From JBGUVL01 sp964370395 (GTDB lineage Bacteria > Bacillota_I > Bacilli_A > Erysipelotrichales > Erysipelotrichaceae), in the NCBI GenBank assembly GCA_964370395.1, contig CAYJIZ010000006.1, forward strand, positions 1 through 64,000: a DNA stretch of 64,000 nt, in the 5' to 3' direction. The notes under the pieces are model-generated. The model made no database searches. It saw only the letters and a list, made by a program, of their open reading frames with translations, and was not told the DNA's origin. Shown here one piece after another: positions 62,501-64,000 of the stretch (within the stretch, counting starts at the first letter, position 1; every line of letters starts with the position of its first letter). Made by a program: the position numbers and the translations under genes.

Positions 62501-63195
62501 TAGAAAAAATCGATGTTGATAAAACAAAAGTGGCATTAGAAGAAGAGCAAAGTGTTATTATTAATGCAGTTGCGAAACCAGATAATGCAACAAACAAACA
62601 ATTAACATGGTCTAGTAAAAATGATGAAGTAGCGACAGTAAAAGATGGTGTTATTACAGCGGTAGCAAAAGGAGAAACGATTGTTACAGTGAGCGATGCA
62701 AGTAACACGATTCATGTTGATATTGAGGTTACTGTAAGTGCAAAAGAAGTGGAAGAGCCAGGTAATAAACCAGAGGAAAACCCTGGAAACAAACCGGAAG
62801 AAAATCCAGGAAACAAACCAGAGGAAAATCCAGGTGGTTCAGGAAACAAACCGACAGAAAAACCAGGGAACAAACCAACTGTAAAACCAGGTAATCGACC
62901 AACGTTAACTCCGCCAAGTAGTGGTACAATCATTGATACGACACTACGTAATACGATTGCGGCAGAAAACAAAACAAATACACCAGCAGTGAAAAAAGAA
63001 GAGAAAGAAGTAAGCAAAGAAAGTAAAGTGGAAAAGCGTACTACCACTTCTAAAAATGAAAAAGTAGAAGCGAAAGCAACACCGTTAGCGCAAAAAGATA
63101 ACAATAGCAATATGCCATTGTATATTATCGGTGGTGTTGCCATTGCAGGGATTGCTGCGTTTGCTTTATTGAAATTGAAAAACGCAAAAGAGTAA
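59521..63195 (+). CDS. Surface glycoside hydrolase, GH123-like, with two CBM-like and two Ig-like domains
   Basis: A 1224-residue exported enzyme. After a signal peptide (MKKLLGVLLSTMVLLSVLIP), two related beta-sandwich modules follow (about 30-175 and 185-325, both with a T-x-Y-P-x-Y/N-G-x-E-H-W pattern). Then an Ig-like Big_2 domain (about 330-410), a beta-domain and the catalytic barrel (about 410-890). Here YIAMDERDID near 747-756 holds a likely D-E catalytic pair, and GATGYMRWAWDNWVDDPL near 858-875 matches the DUF4091/GH123 end. GH123 enzymes release N-acetylgalactosamine from glycolipids or glycans; this substrate is inference. A second Big_2 (about 990-1075), a proline-rich stretch and a C-terminal helix end it. 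Confidence 0.82.
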   Translation: MKKLLGVLLSTMVLLSVLIPLQPTQIQAIALEDVVITIDDADKGSGLNQFEFKGTWYPATGVASDYNGTEHWTNKSRWGATPPSATIRFRGNAIEVFGKKDKDLGIYKVVLDGDEENAFEADAYNVTPQSKESLFKLTGLSEGEHEITIYVQNKINAMAAVGVNIGAQLDYAVVDARQPVDVNKIYKTYINDHTMGDDLFQFSFSNGWSTSTGYPQYFYNGDEHWSAATATSNPSFKVQFIGSKIELYGKKEASGAKYSVRIDGKDEVIVDSYNPTAAQQQLLYAKEGLEEGNHTLELKVLYEKNPANTTGRYTAQIDYAIAYHKAIEATDLKLDKTGLTIEEGMDDAIVATAIPAYATNPKFIYSVDDPTIAKVEQDGTVTALKAGATTIKVELANGVANKVIPITVSPENGIVALSVADENRLETQDQYANVLLDNKATFDGSAWRGDVINSKINMVTKSKAIHNAQIKVSDFTSENNVIKSSNVETYWLKETKANIGRGSAVAPVKDFPDIMHTDEKVDVNAKKLQSAWININVPKDAKPGVYTGEVEIIADEFKEPYKLAYTFEVIDLLQPTTDDTKTTVQIWQHPFAVAQYYGVTKAEYFTEKHLNYMRASMQEYKEMGGRDVVANIVEDAWNNQSYSKDPSMVSWRKKVDGTFDFDYTLFDRWVQFNIEEGVLDPEKGLGQIKCYSIVPWNNQVAYFDEASSAIKKVSAATGSAEWKALWVPFLESFVSHVETKGWFDITYIAMDERDIDDLKKSASLIETVTNKEGKSLKISSAMNYQSANDFAFTDRIHDVSIGLSHISQTNTIFKDLVEHRNEKGLVTTVYTCTGDYPSNFTISDPADNAWTMWYSMSQGATGYMRWAWDNWVDDPLTNVSYRYWEPGDGWYIYPTEKGQVSDTYFYKTPRYELFKQGVRDVNKAKFLQQQSQQMEEKVDTLVGSLKRPNKTTAYGSAVPRSEADRELVFAEVSRMREGINTLAKEYVDSLVIEVEKIDVDKTKVALEEEQSVIINAVAKPDNATNKQLTWSSKNDEVATVKDGVITAVAKGETIVTVSDASNTIHVDIEVTVSAKEVEEPGNKPEENPGNKPEENPGNKPEENPGGSGNKPTEKPGNKPTVKPGNRPTLTPPSSGTIIDTTLRNTIAAENKTNTPAVKKEEKEVSKESKVEKRTTTSKNEKVEAKATPLAQKDNNSNMPLYIIGGVAIAGIAAFALLKLKNAKE
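62761..62902 (+). repeat. In-frame 24-base repeats coding for a proline-rich wall-spanning stretch
   Basis: Three near-identical copies of NKPEENPG, then NKPTEKPG, NKPTVKPG and NRPTLTP. The repeats vary at synonymous and coding positions. Such stretches commonly span the cell wall. Confidence 0.85.
63052..63192 (+). other. Shared C-terminal anchor-like tail (second copy)
   Basis: KNEKVEAKATPLAQKDNNSN then a hydrophobic helix and a basic end. The same length and layout as the tail of the protein that ends at 56766. Confidence 0.6.
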
Positions 63196-63216
63196 GCACG
63201 AATGTATTGAATAATT

Positions 63217-63248
63217 GGGGTTGAGTTATTATACTCAGCCTCTTTTTT
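63217..63248 (+). terminator. Terminator after the GH123-like gene
   Basis: GGGGTTGAGT pairs with ACTCAGCCTC with wobbles, followed by six T. Confidence 0.82.
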
Positions 63249-63250
63249 CA

Positions 63251-63259
63251 TGCTATAAT
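63251..63259 (+). promoter_or_regulatory. Extended -10 of deoD
   Basis: TGCTATAAT at 63251-63259, then AAGGAGAG before the ATG at 63281. Confidence 0.55.
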
Positions 63260-63280
63260 ACTAACAAGGAGAGTGATTGT

Positions 63281-63994
63281 ATGCCAACACCACATATTGA
63301 AGCAGAAAAAAAGGAAATAGCGAAAGTCGTATTAATGCCAGGGGATCCCTTGCGAGCAAAATTTATCGCCGAAACGTATTTAGAAGATGTTACTTGTTTT
63401 AATCATGTTCGTAATATGTTAGGTTACACAGGAACTTACAAAGGAAAGAAAATATCTGTCATGGGCTCAGGAATGGGAATGCCTAGTATTGGTATTTATT
63501 CGTATGAGTTATTCTCACAATACGATGTCGATGTGATTATTCGTGTAGGAAGTGCAGGTAGTTATGCGATACAAGCCAAAGTATACGATGTGATATTAGT
63601 GAGTGAAGCATATAGTGAATCAAACTTTGCGAAGGTACAAAATGGGTATGATAAGCAATATACTTATCCCTCTACTTCGTTAAATAATAAAATTAAAGAG
63701 GTGGCAAAACAGCGTAATATTCCTTTACAAGAAGGCTGTATTCATTCAAGTGATGTCTTTTACCAAGAAGACAAAAGTCCTTATCATGAAAAACTACACC
63801 AAACATATGGTTGTATAGGTGTTGAAATGGAAAGCTTCGCGCTATTCCATAATGCCAAAGTATTAAACAAGAAAGCCGCTTGCTTGCTGACAATTTCAGA
63901 TTCCTTTGTGGAAAAGCAAGCAACGAGTGCAAAAGAAAGAGAGACATCATTCACAGTGATGATGGAATTAGCATTGGAGAGTTGTTATGATTAA
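63281..63994 (+). CDS. deoD: Purine-nucleoside phosphorylase, DeoD type
   Basis: Cytoplasmic hexamer-type phosphorylase of 237 residues, normal length. It splits purine nucleosides with phosphate into base and ribose-1-phosphate. Signatures: MPGDPLRAKFIAETYLED near 20-37, MGSGMGMPSIGIYSYELF near 66-83, RVGSAGSY near 90, VEMESFALFHNAKVLNKKAACLLTISDSFV near 183-212. The ATG at 63281 follows AAGGAGAG; an upstream in-frame codon lies in the terminator of the preceding gene and is ignored. It overlaps the start of the next gene. Confidence 0.95.
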   Translation: MPTPHIEAEKKEIAKVVLMPGDPLRAKFIAETYLEDVTCFNHVRNMLGYTGTYKGKKISVMGSGMGMPSIGIYSYELFSQYDVDVIIRVGSAGSYAIQAKVYDVILVSEAYSESNFAKVQNGYDKQYTYPSTSLNNKIKEVAKQRNIPLQEGCIHSSDVFYQEDKSPYHEKLHQTYGCIGVEMESFALFHNAKVLNKKAACLLTISDSFVEKQATSAKERETSFTVMMELALESCYD

Positions 63995-64000
63995 AGCAGT
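63987..64000 (+). CDS. Start of the next gene (partial)
   Basis: An ATG at 63987 inside the last codons of deoD opens a new frame, beginning MIKAV, with GGAGAG about seven bases upstream. Overlapping starts like this are common between salvage genes in one operon. Only five codons are in the window, so the product cannot be named. Confidence 0.4.

Noticed and set aside
62761..62902. CRISPR or other non-coding repeat array
   Set aside because: The 24-base repeats are in frame, contiguous, and code for a proline-rich stretch; there are no spacers.
62712..63251. 179-codon minus-strand open frame
   Set aside because: It is the antisense of the proline-rich repeats and tail; its repeats mirror those of the real gene.

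Overview
The window is AT-rich, almost entirely coding DNA from a Gram-positive-type (Bacillota) chromosome. Evidence: strong Shine-Dalgarno sites, many extended -10 promoters (TGnTATAAT), intrinsic terminators after most units, a glmS ribozyme, CdaA/CdaR/GlmM, a Bce-like ABC plus two-component module, and several signal-peptide-bearing surface proteins. The mix (PotC-PotD fusion, type IV pilus operon, GH123-like enzyme, dockerin/cohesin surface protein) suggests a gut member of the Erysipelotrichia/Clostridia range. The class-level guess is inference only. Nearly everything is on the + strand; the exceptions are a DUF4438 gene and proBA.

Layout. 1-4.7 kb: the end of thrS and a large secreted two-enzyme autolysin with eight Bsp-like repeats. 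4.8-12 kb: a small unknown gene with ygiQ, DUF4438, a two-lobed retropepsin-like protein, a cyclophilin, two small membrane proteins and a DEAD-box helicase. 12.1-12.8 kb: seven tRNA genes under one promoter. 13.2-23.5 kb: a complete type IV pilus operon (major pilin, PilD, C, M, N, O, three minor pilins, PilB, PilT). 23.6-25.7 kb: a TIM44-like protein and an SPFH protein, both with zinc ribbons. 25.8-30.6 kb: a cupin regulator and a polyamine ABC transporter. 30.7-32.7 kb: proBA. 32.8-34.9 kb: glmS with its ribozyme. 35-37.5 kb: DUF1461, ilvE, maf. 37.6-42.7 kb: a Bce-like ABC transporter with its two-component system. 42.8-47.4 kb: a HAD phosphatase and cdaA-cdaR-glmM. 47.5-49.6 kb: a second two-component system. 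49.7-63.2 kb: a carbohydrate/surface region holding a LuxR-type regulator, a 1957-residue dockerin/InlB/cohesin protein, small proteins, a leucine-rich-repeat protein and a GH123-like enzyme. 63.3-64 kb: deoD and the start of another gene.

How the genes fit together. The cell-wall theme recurs: glmS and glmM make UDP-GlcNAc precursor, CdaA/CdaR set c-di-AMP, and the autolysin, Bce module and surface proteins act on or sit in the envelope. The pilus operon could build a retractile pilus whose largest minor pilin carries four carbohydrate-binding-like modules. However, the pilO-like gene has an in-frame TAA at codon 9. Three genes at 50.9, 57.8 and 59.5 kb share a cre-like GTAAGCGC core at their promoters or leaders, and two of them end in matching 47-residue tails with a membrane segment but no LPXTG. 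Together they look like a sugar-regulated surface module. The most unusual points are the carbohydrate-binding minor pilin, the pilO nonsense codon, the shared non-LPXTG tail, dockerin and cohesin in one chain, Ig-like modules inside PotA, and the bacterial protein with two retropepsin lobes.
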